Below, piece after piece: positions 8,446-20,015 of a stretch of 64,000 bases of DNA. Source of the stretch: Plasmodiophora brassicae (Eukaryota; Endomyxa; Phytomyxea; Plasmodiophorida; Plasmodiophoridae); the NCBI GenBank assembly GCA_039704465.1, contig JASFAU010000001.1, forward strand, positions 1,364,001 through 1,428,000, written 5' to 3'. Positions within the stretch are counted from its first letter, which is position 1. Each line of letters starts with the position of its first letter. Made by a program: the position numbers and the translations under genes. The notes below the pieces were generated by a model. It was not told the origin of the DNA. It worked only from the letters and a program-made list of their open reading frames with translations, and searched no databases.

Positions 8446-10357
8446 CTATTTGCCAATACAGAAATCGCGGAATATGACGTCGAGGATCTCTTCAGTATGG
8501 ACATAATCGGCAACCGTCAGCTTGGCCAGACAGCGAACAGCATAACGTAGATCCTGATTCCACATCAGTTACGGGGCAGTGGTGACACGCTGTGCATGCC
8601 ACAGGGCCAACCTCGGCGCGCGCATCCAGGGGCAGCCCAGGTTGCTGAAACTTCGACAGATTATCCAGTGCCTCAGCCAGCAGTCGACGGTGCCGACTTC
8701 TCGTTACAACTGATGAATTCGACGTTGATCCGACTGAAGGACCCCGGGTCCTGTGCAGAACCGTTACGTGAGAAACGAGGTGATTGCTGTCCAACAGCGT
8801 CTCACAGTTCTTCGACATTGTGAGATATAGCATCGAATAGGGCGTCCATGTTTTCGCCGGTCTTGACAGAAACGCAGACAGGAGAAGCGCGAGGGAATTT
8901 GGCTCTGATCTCGCCTACGCAGAGAATGGTCACGTGCACGCCACGAAGCAATAGCGACGTCTTACGTATGATCTGCTCGCTGTCAGTCGACAACAGGTCG
9001 ATCTTGTTGATGATCAGAATAACCCGACGCTCACGGCGAGTCAGTTGCTCGACAAGGACCGGATGATGGACATCCGGCTGTGCAGCGTCAACAACAACGA
9101 CGACTAAGTGTGCCCGATCCAGCCTCGCCGAACTCAGCCGAATGCCAGCAACTTCCACAGCGTCAGTGGCGTCGCGAAACCCGGCCGTATCAGCGATGAC
9201 AACGGGGACGCCGTTCACGTCAAGGGTCCGTTCCACAACGTCCCTGTGAACGACATGAGACAGCGAACGGCGTTAATATTAAACCCACAGTTAACTGCTA
9301 CCTTGTGGTTCCAGGGATTGGTGTAACAATGGAGACTTCGTGCTGGATGAGGGTGTTCATTAAAGAGCTCTTGCCCACGTTGCACTCGCCGACAATAGCC
9401 ATATCTACCAATACGCTTGCTCAGAGCTGGTAATGCCTAATGCCATAATTTCGAAAAGGGGCATACCGACGCCCTCTCGAATAATTTCCCCTCGACGAGC
9501 ATCGTTCAACTGCGATCGGATTTCTTGAATCAGCTCACTGATTGTACCGAGAACTCTAGCCATTGTTGATCCTACGGGAAGGAGGTCGATACAACGTACG
9601 GCACGCGTCACATCCTAAGCCTTACCCTCGTTGACATCATCCTCATCCTCGGAGAAATCAATCACCGCTTCGATATGCGCAATGCACTTCACGATTGTCT
9701 CTCGCCACGTGTTGAAGACCGACGAGCTGACGCCGCGCATCTGGTCCAGCGCCTGATCTATGGCAGATAATCTGTCAGTTGTCGAGCCCTCAGCGACAAC
9801 GACAAACGCCGCACCTTTCTGAAGGGCGGTTTGTGCTTTCAGTAAGTCTGCAAGGCCCTCTACTTGCACGACATCCATCTTGCCACTGTACATCGCTCGG
9901 CGGGTGAACTCTCCAGGTGTCGCCTCACGCGCCTAGTGATTCCATCAACACGATGGAACGTAGGCAGACGACCGTACATGTACCAAGCCGCAACCGTGCA
10001 GTACGTCTAGCAATTGCCGGACAATAGCAGGTGACGCGTGCGTATGGAGTTCGACAGTGTCTTCGCCCGTGAACGATCGGGGTGCCATGAAGCAGATGGC
10101 CAGAGCCTGCGAATCGATCGCCGACTTTGTCCTTGGGTCGATTAACGATACTGGGCGTACGTTAACCGCGCGTCATTATTGCCAAGACAAAGGCGATTCG
10201 CGCTACCTAATGTCGCCTTCCTTTCAGGAGGAACTGTCTGCCGTCCAGTCAGTTCGAGGAAGGCCCTGTGGGAATTGGCGCCGCTGATACGAAACACAGC
10301 AATGGCAGCCCGCGAAGCCCCCGAGCACAATGCAAATATTGTCTCCGTCTGGTCCAC
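8446..10357 (-). CDS. GTPBP3: tRNA modification GTPase MnmE/GTPBP3 (mitochondrial)
   Basis: Multi-exon gene. The N-terminal folate-binding domain shows '[19 protein letters not shown]', '[17 protein letters not shown]', '[17 protein letters not shown]' and 'QVEGLADLL'. The inserted G domain has P-loop '[14 protein letters not shown]', G3 'ADTAGFRD' and G4 'NKID'. The C-terminus ends '[15 protein letters not shown]' with the catalytic-cysteine FCIGK tail and TAG at 8448-8446. MnmE with MnmG/MTO1 adds the 5-carboxymethylaminomethyl (taurinomethyl in animals) group to wobble uridine in mitochondrial tRNAs. An arginine-rich open stretch upstream to about 10480 may encode the targeting peptide, but no ATG was placed, so the 5' end is unresolved. 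G1 has 'GEC' where bacteria usually have GRP. Confidence 0.92.
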
Positions 10358-10752
10358 ACTAAAGTCGACCGTGGGACGATGAAACTTGCCGGATGACGAT
10401 GTCAGCTCTGCTGCCAGCGCCGACGACCAACGCTGCCGTACCCTGTGGAACCGCGCGCGTCACCGACACAGGCGAGCATGATTTCACGATGCCACTGACC
10501 AGTGCCCGTGCATGCGATTCATACATCGTCGGGCGTGTAACGGTGGCAGTATCGGCAACAGGCGCAGGGCAGGCGTCATGAAGTCGTCGGGAACAAACTG
10601 CGCCGGCGCAGTGTCGATCTCGTCATGACAGCACTCGAGGTGATCCACCATGGCCGGTATAGTAGGCGCCCGTCATCCGTCCACCCAAGAATGCGTCACG
10701 AGTCTGTGAGCGCGTGCCACGTTCGTTGCCCATTGTGTTGTCGGTCCTGACA

Positions 10753-11449
10753 ATGGCTGAGCGGAGCCCCTCCCCAGGTAGCCCTTTGCTACGCTTCCAT
10801 CAGAACCGGGTTGTACTTATATACTGATCGACATACTGTAGATTTCGGCTTCGATCAACAGCGCTTGCAGGTCCTGAGGGAAAGGGCGACCCTTGGTGGC
10901 GTTCGAGGCCTGGTCGCTCAGAACGAACTGAACCAGTTGGCCGCGCGTGACCAGACCGCTCGCAACAGGTACCTGATTAGGCGCGAAGCGAAACGCCGAA
11001 CCAAAGAGTCGCTTCCTGCTCATACACAAAGACGCCACCCGTACGCGCATAAGCTTGAGCAGGCCTTGCGTACGTATTATGTGGAGAATTATGGGGCGGC
11101 GACACGAAATAACGTCGCTTGAACAGATAAGTCAGTGATGACGGATACCCCTGTGCAGCATGGGGCAAGCCATAATTCTGGAAAGCGCCGACGGTCAATC
11201 TCAGAGATTATCGAAGAATCCAGGACGGCAATCAGGAACCGCGGGACGGGCGTCGACGACAAGAAGATCAGGCGTGTTTTCGAACTTGAGCAGCCTGCCT
11301 ACTTGGCAACAGCACAATTGAGGGCAAGTGCCAGAGGTCAACCGGAGACTACTTTCGACTTATCAAAGAAACCGACCTCGAAAGATACGCAACACCCTGC
11401 AAATCAACCAATGATCTGCCACATTATTGACAACTACTTTAAAGCATAA
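10753..11449 (+). CDS. Small paralogue of the actin-bundling C-terminal module
   Basis: Three exons: 10753-10777 (MAERSPSP), 10842-11069 and 11127-11449, with introns of 64 and 57 bp, the second skipping an in-frame TGA. Residues ~15-50 ('LGGVRGLVAQNELNQLAARD') match the signature 'QGGVKGLAAKNELFQLGQQD' of the EF-hand actin-bundling protein at 22343-23307. The EF-hands and N-terminal half are absent. The C-terminal ~110 residues are polar with a basic patch (SGKRRRSISEII) and are not recognised. It is either a short actin-binding paralogue or a decaying partial duplicate; continuous frames across both introns favour a functional gene. Confidence 0.6.
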
Positions 11450-11587
11450 ACGCTCAGAATCGCTAGACTACATCGCCTGCATGGGGCAGTACTAACGCAA
11501 TATGACGTTAGAGTCGACAGGTGTCGGATACTTCCGGCTCTGGTAACGAGATCGCAGGCAGATAAAAGTGAAGCTAATGTAGGTAAA

Positions 11588-13316
11588 TCAAGGAATTATT
11601 AGACCAGGCCTAACTTGCGGCTGGTTGGCGAGTTGTGCACCAGGTTGTTGTTGAGACCCGCGAAACATGGCGAGCCCTGAGGCCAGCTGTTCATCGGTAA
11701 ACAGGTGACGCATTCGCACCACCAGATCGGAGGACCTGCAGTACACTTCGTTAAATGGAAACAGCCTCTATGGATGGTAGCGATAAAGGTACTGTTGAGT
11801 AAATGATTCGATTGCCTCCCGGATGGCCTCACTTTCCTTGACGAGTTCCAGAAGCTCGTTGCGCAGACGAACCGATTCACCTCTATATGCTTTCAAAGTC
11901 TCGATTTGGCCAGGGTTGGTATGGCATTTTTCTTGGAGAAGAGAAGACCAAAGACAGGACTGGTCATGATCAAATCCCCATAGCGCAAACTTGGCTTGAT
12001 CTCCCGGGTTTAACATCTGCGGAACCATCGCGATCGCATTTGCTGCCTCACGTTTCCTACAACTGCTATCAGTAAGGCTCGCGACAAAACAGGACCACCG
12101 TATGGGAACCTTCGTTCAGTGAACTGCACCCACTGGTCCACTAAAGATCGAAGACACCCATCCTCTTCTTCTCGCGTTGTGCCCAGAGAAGCGGGAGTAG
12201 ACAAATGGGCCTCAATCGTTGTCAGCAACTTAGATTCCACTGCGCCAGTACACATAGAATTAACGAATTTGTGTCGGAATGTGCAGCAAAGCCTTACCAG
12301 AAGGGTTGTTAGGATCCTTTTCTGCATCAAGCTCAACATTAGCAATCTGATTTCTGAGAGACTCGATTGATTGCCTAAGAGTGTCAACGTAAACCTGACA
12401 CCAGACAGGTGAGAATACATACATAGTGAAATAAATACGTGGAGTACCTTCTTCTTGTCCCGACATACACGAGCCATATCTGCTTTTGCCGTTTTCCGAG
12501 GACCCATAGCGTGTACCTACAAGCAAGTTAGATTTGAAGATGCGCGCTGCCATACAGACGACTGATTACCATGCCATTGGTCGTTGTATCGATACTGCTC
12601 AAATCATCCGCCGAATAGAGAGCATTATAGGGCGTCGTCCTTGGCGTCCGGCTCGAGGAGTGGGAGACGAGTTTTGAATAACCATTGGAGGCCACGTTGA
12701 AGTGTTCATCCATTCCACCAATGAAGGGCGAAATCATTGCGCCAGGAGAGATGACCAGACTAAACAGAGGAGATGTCACACACTCTGCATACAAATTTCA
12801 TGTCCTGACCGTTACCCGTCAGCGTCCTTGTACTGCTGCAGATAATGCACAAGAACAATGTGCGGTCGAGATAGTTTCCAGTAGGCACGACGATGGAACC
12901 CATCTATTGTTTCGTGATGCGCGTAGCAGCAGTTGACAACATCGACCCCGAGAACCTTGAGCTTCTCATGGTGTTCTTTGATATTCTTGCTATCTCGTTT
13001 CTTCTTCCATTCGTGTCCATCTAGACACATGTCTAAACGATGCCTGCGCGCATTACGGATAATAGGTACCTTGACGCCAGCGACGGACCTGGTTCTTATT
13101 GAACAACAAGACGGTCCCAGAAATCGGCGGCGTCTGTGGCGGTTCGTTCGAGCACTGGAACCCGTACGCATCGTAATTATCAAGCAGATCGACCAGTTCG
13201 GCGTTCTTCAGCCATCGGCGTTGCGCGGTCGCCTTGATGATCTCCTGAGTCGACATGGCCAACGGCGGGAACTTCATGGTCGGCTGAACGGGCACGCTGG
13301 ACGACGATGACGACAT
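11588..13316 (-). CDS. CG-1 domain / bZIP fusion transcription factor
   Basis: Exons 13316-13070, 13020-12816, 12759-12570 and 12516-12448 join in frame with introns of 49-56 bp, continuing through 2-3 more exons to the TGA at 11590-11588. Residues ~25-147 form a CG-1 DNA-binding domain as in CAMTA factors: 'RRWLKNAELVDLL', 'PPISGTVLLFNKNQVRRWR', 'DGHEWKKKRDSKNIKEHHE' and 'RRAYWKLSRPHIVLVHYL'. About 70 residues later comes a basic region 'DMARVCRDKKK' plus zipper 'VYVDTLRQSIESLRNQI', i.e. a bZIP. The tail has 'MRHLFTDEQLASGLAMF'. CAMTA proteins normally follow CG-1 with TIG, ankyrin and IQ motifs; none is seen. One intron near 12070 is not exactly placed. If intron 12815-12760 were retained, CG-1 would end at a TAA and these would be two genes. 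Confidence 0.8.
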
Positions 13317-13709
13317 AAGTGGTGCCGGTGCGGCGCCGTCGCCGCCGTTGTAGCGACTGCTCCACACACGGACTGTTCGTACAGTGAGGCGCATTCTGTC
13401 GCCAGTCCGAGGCCGTAGAAGAGGATCCAACTTGGCGGCGACGTCCACAAGCGACGTAACCGCGGTTTCTACAGACGCGCACACACACAAACACGCACCG
13501 ACTTGTACAAATTTAGATCACATGTGACACTGAGGTGGGCACCATGCCGCTCGACGCCGACTATGGCTATAGACACACCTTCTAACTCGACGTACTTCAA
13601 CCATCCTACAAGAATAAGAGGCATGCATGATCTATGGCACCCTTTGACATGATTCTGGAAAAGTATATCGAGCAAATTATTCGCGGAATGGTACAAGCAT
13701 CCACAGATA

Positions 13710-15036
13710 TCAGACAGGGGAGTCAGGGCGAGAAGCGAGGCCCCCGATGTGGACACGGCATAAAGGGCACGTCGCTTTGAGAACGAGCCATTGGTCGAGA
13801 CAGGCAGAGTGGAATTCATGATTGCATCTGCAGAAACGTAAGCAACTATACAGGACAGAACGACCTTCAGATCATACGGCAAATGTCTCAGACGATCCCC
13901 GTTCACGAATTCTGTCTGGCAGATTACACAGGACCCAGCCGCCGTTGTCTGTGCGCCAATGAATCAGTCGTCAGAGAATCCAACTAGAATAGCATACCAT
14001 ATCTACGCCGGTCGAGTCGAAAGTACGCTCCGGCAACTTTCTCACGTCATTGCTCGACATGCCTTCGTTTGGCTGGAAGAATCTGTATCGTACACTTTAG
14101 TATCAGGCAACAAAGAACTAACTGTTTACACTGTACCTTAGCAGGAGAAGCAGACACGGCAAACACATGCCTACAGCGTGTCGTCAGACCATACCATGAG
14201 CAATCTCGACGAACGGCTTACAAAACATCGCAAGCAGGATTAATGGGGAGCACGCCAGCGCAATGTGCATTATGATAAGTGTCGCGACGAAGTACCAAAG
14301 CACTGGAGAAGTGGCACGGCAAGAGGCCTCTGACGATCCCAGAGTCCACAGCAGACCCTTTCCACTCGTAAGCGATCAAGTCTTGCGTTTTACACATGAC
14401 TCTACCATGATTGTCCAAACGAAAGAAAACGAGGACCTCAGCTTGTCCAGGTTTTGGACTGAAATCATCAACTCGTCGTGACGACGAGCATGAGCAATAT
14501 ACCGTACCTAAATGATTATTCAGCACCAGATCTGCTTGTCTGCTGATTCGAGCACGTACGAATTCCTGTGGGAATACGATGCAGTATCGAAGCAAAAATA
14601 CGATGAGCCAAAACTTCAATGGCACATCACATGGTGTGGAGAACGTCGTTGCCAGAACGACGCACCCAGCAACAAGCTGGTACATAGGTGATAAGAAACT
14701 CTGCATGGCCTCAGATGCGGCGATCATACTTCGATAATACCGTATAGAACAGCTAGTGCAATGAATCGTCCGGAACTCCTTACATCGTATACAACTTGAT
14801 TAGCGTTAGCGACCTTTCGCAAAGATGTTTTAGAGGCCAGCTTAGATATTGGACAGGATAAGTCATACAAGAAGTTGTCTTGGCGGCGGTGGCACATTGC
14901 CGAATAACAGTGCATCACCACTGCCATTCCTGCCGCGCCTATGTGGCGCCCCGCCTCCAGAGGCACTCCAGCCGAGCTCCTCAGCCTGCAAACGCCTTGC
15001 CAAGGCCTCAGACGCGGCGTCGTCATCGAGCGCCAT
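13710..15036 (-). CDS. Membrane RING-H2 E3 ubiquitin ligase
   Basis: The gene starts at 15036 with a helical 'ASEALARRLQAEELG' segment followed by a Gly/Pro-rich linker. Middle exons (about 14720-14500) encode two hydrophobic segments, 'YQLVAGCVVLATTF' and 'FWLIVFLLRYCIVF', that look membrane-spanning. The C-terminus is a RING-H2 finger split by a 40-bp-class intron: 'CVICQTEF', then 'PCNHEFHSACLDQWL' and 'CPLCR', giving the C3H2C3 ligand order, and ends 'RPDSPV' with TGA at 13712-13710. Plant and protist membrane RING-H2 proteins have this layout and ubiquitinate membrane or secretory substrates. Exon joins between 14500 and 13990 were not all resolved. Confidence 0.8.
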
Positions 15037-15766
15037 TTGCGTGCCGGTCGGCCTCTGTCTGTGACCGTCCGCGCTAGGCGATTATCAGCGCTGGCGGTGC
15101 GATCGCTCGTCCGTACCTAGCGGTGTCCTTTACGATCCAACGATGAAAATATCGTTGGGCGACAGTAAACCCCGATTAGACAGACAGCAGCAACAGCTGC
15201 AGCGCGGACGTGAGCGTGCCAGCAAAGGAGATATTTTTGGAGCCGGAGTCGTCCTGCCACACGGCGCTAGCGCTTTCAAACTTCCGTGGCCGGTAAGCTA
15301 ATTCCAGAACATTCCCCGCTTCCGGCATGAGAAAACGGTGTCCACACTGCTAGACGCAAGGGGCATCGTCGTGTTATACGACGTAAACAGTGGACATTCC
15401 CGCCTTTACATTGTCCAACGATGATATCTGGCAAAACATGTCCAAAATACCGAAGACTGAATCACATTTATATAACCGTTATGGTAGCTCCACTACCTAC
15501 TATACCGAGATTAGAATGGGTAACCCTGCCATTTAACACGCTACAAATCATTTTTGTCATGTGCAACTGATGTGATTCTCTTATGTACATCGTAGTCCCG
15601 GATGTCTCATAAGTCATAAGTCATAGCTGACGGGCTTCGCCCTGCCCACGTCCTGTGTCTCATTGGTCGTTGCGCGGCACAGGCGCACGGGGCCGTTTCA
15701 GGCGTGGAAAGTTGCATGAGACAGCGACGACACGTCGAAAGTTGACTTCAGCGTATCCTGCGCAGA
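15037..15766. other. Intergenic region, no supported gene
   Basis: About 730 bp upstream of both the leftward RING-H2 gene and the rightward membrane-protein gene. Frames here are short and featureless. The stretch is somewhat more AT-rich between 15400 and 15600, consistent with a divergent promoter region. A short repeat 'cataagtcataagtcata' occurs at 15608-15625. Confidence 0.4.
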
Positions 15767-16922
15767 ATGGGGTCGACACAACCGACCTGGACCCTACTGG
15801 CGCGAACGCGGGAGCTCCGCCATCGTCTAGTGCTGTCGCAGCCAACATGGGTTCAGCCCAGCATCCTGGCAGCCGGCGGTGTTCTTATCGTGATTGATGG
15901 CCTCGCTCTAGTGGTTCTGGTTGCCCATCTCGACGCGGTCAAGGGTGGTGGGTATCTTCAGGTACGTACACACTTTGCGCGCTCCCTAATCACGCTGATT
16001 GTAACCGCGGCACAGGTGTTCGCATTGTATCCCGTTCTGTCTGCAATCTCTTTTCTGTATTGCACAGCGCCAGAGCTTCTGCAGCCGACAGCCCGCCCTA
16101 GAATATCGCTGAAGACTGACCAGAGGCAGTTGGGAGGCGCGATTGCCATTTGCCATATCTGGTTCGCCATTATCTGGGCGTATATTTACATGTAGGAACG
16201 TAGTATTGTCCCACGCTCGCTGTATTCGCTAACATGGTGCATCAGGTTGCAGTTGGCCGGCCCCGCAATATCGCCCATGCTAATGGCAGTTCTATCGGTG
16301 TTCACAGCATTACTGTATTGGGCGTTCCTAATATTACAGCCGCCACCTGGAACGAATGAGGTTGCCGATACACACCTGCTGACGGGACAGCCCTTCGTAT
16401 CCGCTGACCCTGACGATGCGTCCAAAGCTACCTCGTTCAAGCTAACTGCTATGATTGGCTGGATCGCCACTGGTTTCCACTTGATTGCCACCTGCACGGC
16501 TGTTGTTTTGGAACATGGGGCGGGGCTGCTATTGCCTGCTGGACTGGTTGCCGCTGCGGCGTCTGCCTGGGTTCTGGTTTTAGTCCCACACTACATTGTT
16601 CTGGTCGCAAGTGCGGCGTCCTTCCAGTTCGCGTGCTTCTACACTCAGTTTCTGTGCGAGAAACAACCTCAGGTATAGCCGATATTCAGTATGGGCTATA
16701 TGTTTCGTAACCTTGGCCCGTTAGGTTTTCCAGTTCCGCCTGCAGCAGGCGTCATTCCTTACCCTGTCGTTAACGTTCCTGGCGATGGCTGCCTGGCGAA
16801 AATTCAGCAGCACAAAGAAGTCGGATCGGGTCAGGCCCGCAGACTTGGAGTCGTACCAAGACACACACAAGTTCGCCATCGCCGTTGAAGACGACACGTT
16901 GCTGCAGGCCGAGTCTTCGTAA
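15767..16922 (+). CDS. Multi-pass membrane protein of unknown function
   Basis: Four exons join in frame: the first ends at 15961, the second starts at 16015 after GTACGTACAC...CACAG, the third starts near 16246 and the last near 16733, with TAA at 16920-16922. Hydrophobic helices include 'SILAAGGVLIVIDGLALVVL', 'VFALYPVLSAISFLYC', 'ICHIWFAIIWAYIYM', 'MLMAVLSVFTALLYWAFLIL', 'LTAMIGWIATGFHLIATCTA', 'GLVAAAASAWVLVLVPHYIV' and 'SFLTLSLTFLAMAAW', about seven to eight in all. A hydrophilic loop with acidic residues separates the halves, and the C-terminus is charged and cytosolic-looking. No family motif was recognised. The alternation of helices and loops and the consistent splicing make the gene credible. 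Confidence 0.75.
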
Positions 16923-17207
16923 AATACTGTCATACCTCTTTCCGGGTATCCCGGTCGCGCACATTCCCACTTGGCTCCAGCACGCCCTGTCGCGCAGTAA
17001 TTGTCGCTGCAGACTTGCAGACTGTGCAACGCTGCTGTATGACTTGAGTACCTGTACATTCTTGTGTGTGGGCGTTGTGTCATGTGTGTGACTTACGTAT
17101 GACGGCGTGTGTTTGGTATCAACGTGAAGATATTATTTTGGCGAGGCGCACGTTCGCGATTGTATTGACAAGCACCAGGCTCGTCTTCGTCACTGCAGCT
17201 GCTTCGC

Positions 17208-18824
17208 ATGGCGACCGGGGCCGCTGCACGCGCCTTGGCTCTGTCGATTGAAACGCTCAATAGCAACGTCATTCGAGCGCGGTACGCCGTCCGCAGCGAA
17301 GTCGCTGCTCGTGCCACTGTTCTTGCGAAGCGCTTGGCTGATGGCGATAAGACGTTGCCGTTCAAGAGCGTCATCTCCTGCAATATCGGGAACCCGCAGG
17401 CCGTGCATAGTCAGAAGCCGTTGACCTACATTCGCCAGGTCCTCGCGATGTGCATGTACCCAGACCTCGTATCCTGCGGGATATTCCCAACCGATGCGGT
17501 CAATCGAGCTCGGTCGTTGCTGGACGCGATGCCAGGTGGCATCGGGGCGTATTCGAACAGCCAGGGTCACGAACGTGTTCGCGCCGATATTGCATCGTTC
17601 CTGACCAACCGAGACGGCTTGCCGACAAGCATTGACGAGATCTACTGTACGAAAGGGGCGTCGGAAGCGGTCAGGATGACGCTGGAATGTCTTATTCGCG
17701 ATGGAACGGATGGCGTTCTTGTTCCCGTCCCGCAGTACCCACTTTACTCGTCCACACTGACCGTTCTCGGCGGACAGACTATTGGATACTTCCTGAACGA
17801 ACGGGACCAATGGTCCCAGTCCCGTGCTGAACTCACTAGAGCCTATGATGAGGCTTCGAAACTTGGAGCGAATATCCGAGCGCTTGTGCTCATAAATCCA
17901 GGTAACCCGACAGGTCAGGTTCTGGATCGGCTCACGATAGAGGCCACCATCCGGTTCTGCGATGAACGTAACATGGTTAGCCCTGCGTTCCGTCTCCTTC
18001 GCTATCGCCATATAACTCATCGTTGGTCTCATACAGGTCCTCATGGCGGACGAGGTTTACGCTGATAACGTATATGACCCAGACTGCGAATTCGTTTCGT
18101 GCAGGCGGGTTGCCCAGGAGATCGGATCGAATGTCCAAATTGTATCCTACAACTCAGTGTCGAAGGGCTTCATCGGTGAATGTGGCCTTCGGGTACGAGT
18201 CCGTTTGGATTCGCTCCATCGTTGTTTACTCAGTTGCTGTTTGTAGGGTGGCTACATGCATCTTTGGAACTTTCCCAGCGACGTCATGTACGACGGCACT
18301 AACACTTCGTTGATTACTGCTGACCTCGAGCTCGTTTCCACAGGGAACAGTTTACGAAGCTGGCTAGCATGAGCCTATGCTCGAATACGGTCGGCCAAAT
18401 TGCGATGGCTCTGCACTTGCGACCGCCAGTTGAAGGCGATGAATCGTATCCAGTCTATGCAGCGGAGCGGCAATCCGTCATCGACAGCCTGCGAAGAAGG
18501 GCTGTCCGCATGTCGGAAGCACTGAACAAGCTCGACGGGATGTCATGCACGCTGATCCAAGGTGCCATGTACGCGTTCCCTCGGATCCGACTCCCTGCTG
18601 GAGCCGTTGACGAAGCGAAGGCTCGCAACATTGCACCGGACGAGTTCTACGTTCGGGAACTGCTCGAGCAGACTGGCATCGTCTGCGTCGCTGGCAGCGG
18701 GTTCCTGCAAGAACACGGCACGTACCACTTCCGAATAACCATCTTGCCGCCCGAGGATCAAATTGATGAGGTTGTCGAGCGTCTAACCAACTTCCACAAG
18801 CAATTCCTGGCACGGTTCCCCTAA
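17208..18824 (+). CDS. Alanine aminotransferase (class I/II PLP aminotransferase)
   Basis: Starts at 17208 and is split by short introns near 17973-18040, 18195-18250 and 18290-18345. Family marks: '[20 protein letters not shown]', '[20 protein letters not shown]', the PLP-contact '[11 protein letters not shown]', '[14 protein letters not shown]', '[12 protein letters not shown]', and the PLP lysine in '[13 protein letters not shown]'. The C-terminal domain has '[16 protein letters not shown]' and '[18 protein letters not shown]'. The 'NIGNPQ...QKPLT' start and 'SKGFIGECG' site are specific to alanine aminotransferases, which interconvert alanine/2-oxoglutarate and pyruvate/glutamate. No clear targeting peptide is seen, so it is probably cytosolic. 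Confidence 0.95.
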
Positions 18825-18871
18825 GTCCCAATGTCATCCGCAGCAGAAATGGTTCTTGCACAATACAACGT

Positions 18872-20015
18872 TTAGAACACCATGGCCGGTACAACAGCGA
18901 GCATCAATGCAAGCAGGGCGCCTCCTGCCGCCAGACAAAGATCGCTACGACGAACTCGGTTTGCTTCACGTCGGCGCCGGGTAACATCATCCAAGAACGC
19001 TGCCACGATCTCCAGACGTTTTCTTGTGGACATCTGCTCGATCAGCTGCAACTGAAAGCGGGGCGGCCCAGCAACCAGAGCAGCGGCCCAGAACGCCAAT
19101 GCACGCGGATTGTCAGGAGGCTGGCTGCTCTCAACCATGTCTTCCCAGTTCGGGTTCTCCCGTTGGAAATCGGAGATAACGTGCTTGCAATGGGCTGCCA
19201 TGTCCGCGATGCCACCAGGTCCTGAATCTTCATGCATACTGCTGATCTCGGCAGAGACCAAACCGAACGCATCGGGAACAGGTTCCATGTCAGAAACGCG
19301 CACCACCTCAGTTACGCGACCCTAGAGAACCGTTAGCCAGGAGAGGACGTGAGTTGAGAGTTAGACCTTACGTCAACGAACCAACGACCTTCCACTTCAG
19401 TGCGAATTTCACGAATCGATATGACGCTGCCGATACGGGCACAGCATGGAGGTTGATTCTGTTCGGTGGATTCGTCAATGGCGAAAACCGAGACGAACTC
19501 TTTGGTGGATGACATCGCCTGAGTAACCATGGATTGGTACCTGTAGGGTCTCAGCCAACTCATCGCGGCACCTGATGACGATAACGAATCCGTCCTACCT
19601 GGACTCGAAGACGTAGAACTGAACGTTGGCATTCGGGAAACTGCAGTGACTGGTGAAGTAGACGGGAAGGCGTCTCTTGTAGCATCGCTTGCGTACGATG
19701 GCGTCTTGTTCGCGGATTGCCATTTCCGTAGGGAACAGTTTGTACAGCAGCGTTGCAATCAACGTCGTACCCGGATGGTTCAGAGCGTTGACTTGGCAGT
19801 CATGTCGGCACAGTGGGCACTGGAGTTTCTCGTTCCTGAATTACAATGCATCCGCCCTCAGCAGTGCTTCATTTGGCAGGCGTGGCTAGGTTGACGTACA
19901 GGGAGCGCATCAGGCACACTCGGCACAGCGTGTGGCCACATGGGATCGTAACCGGGTCGAACAGCAGTTCCAGGCAGATGCTACACTCGAAGTCGGCGGT
20001 CGCCAACGACGCCAT
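18872..20015 (-). CDS. RING finger plus LON-substrate-binding-domain protein with C-terminal tail anchor
   Basis: Begins with 'MASLATADFECSICLELLFD' at 20015, a C3HC4 RING at the extreme N-terminus: 'CSICLELL', 'PCGHTLCRVCL' and, after a short intron, 'KLQCPLCRHDC'. Next comes a LON/ATP-dependent-protease N-type domain ('PVYFTSHCSFPNA', 'RYQSMVTQAM', 'ARIGSVISIREIRTEVEGRW'). The last 25 residues, 'LCLAAGGALLALMLAVVPA' plus MVF, form one hydrophobic helix, suggesting a tail anchor. LONRF-type E3 ligases combine RING with LON, but in animals the order includes TPRs, which are absent. The membrane anchor is inferred from hydrophobicity only. It lies tail-to-tail with alanine aminotransferase, 47 bp apart. 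Confidence 0.85.
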
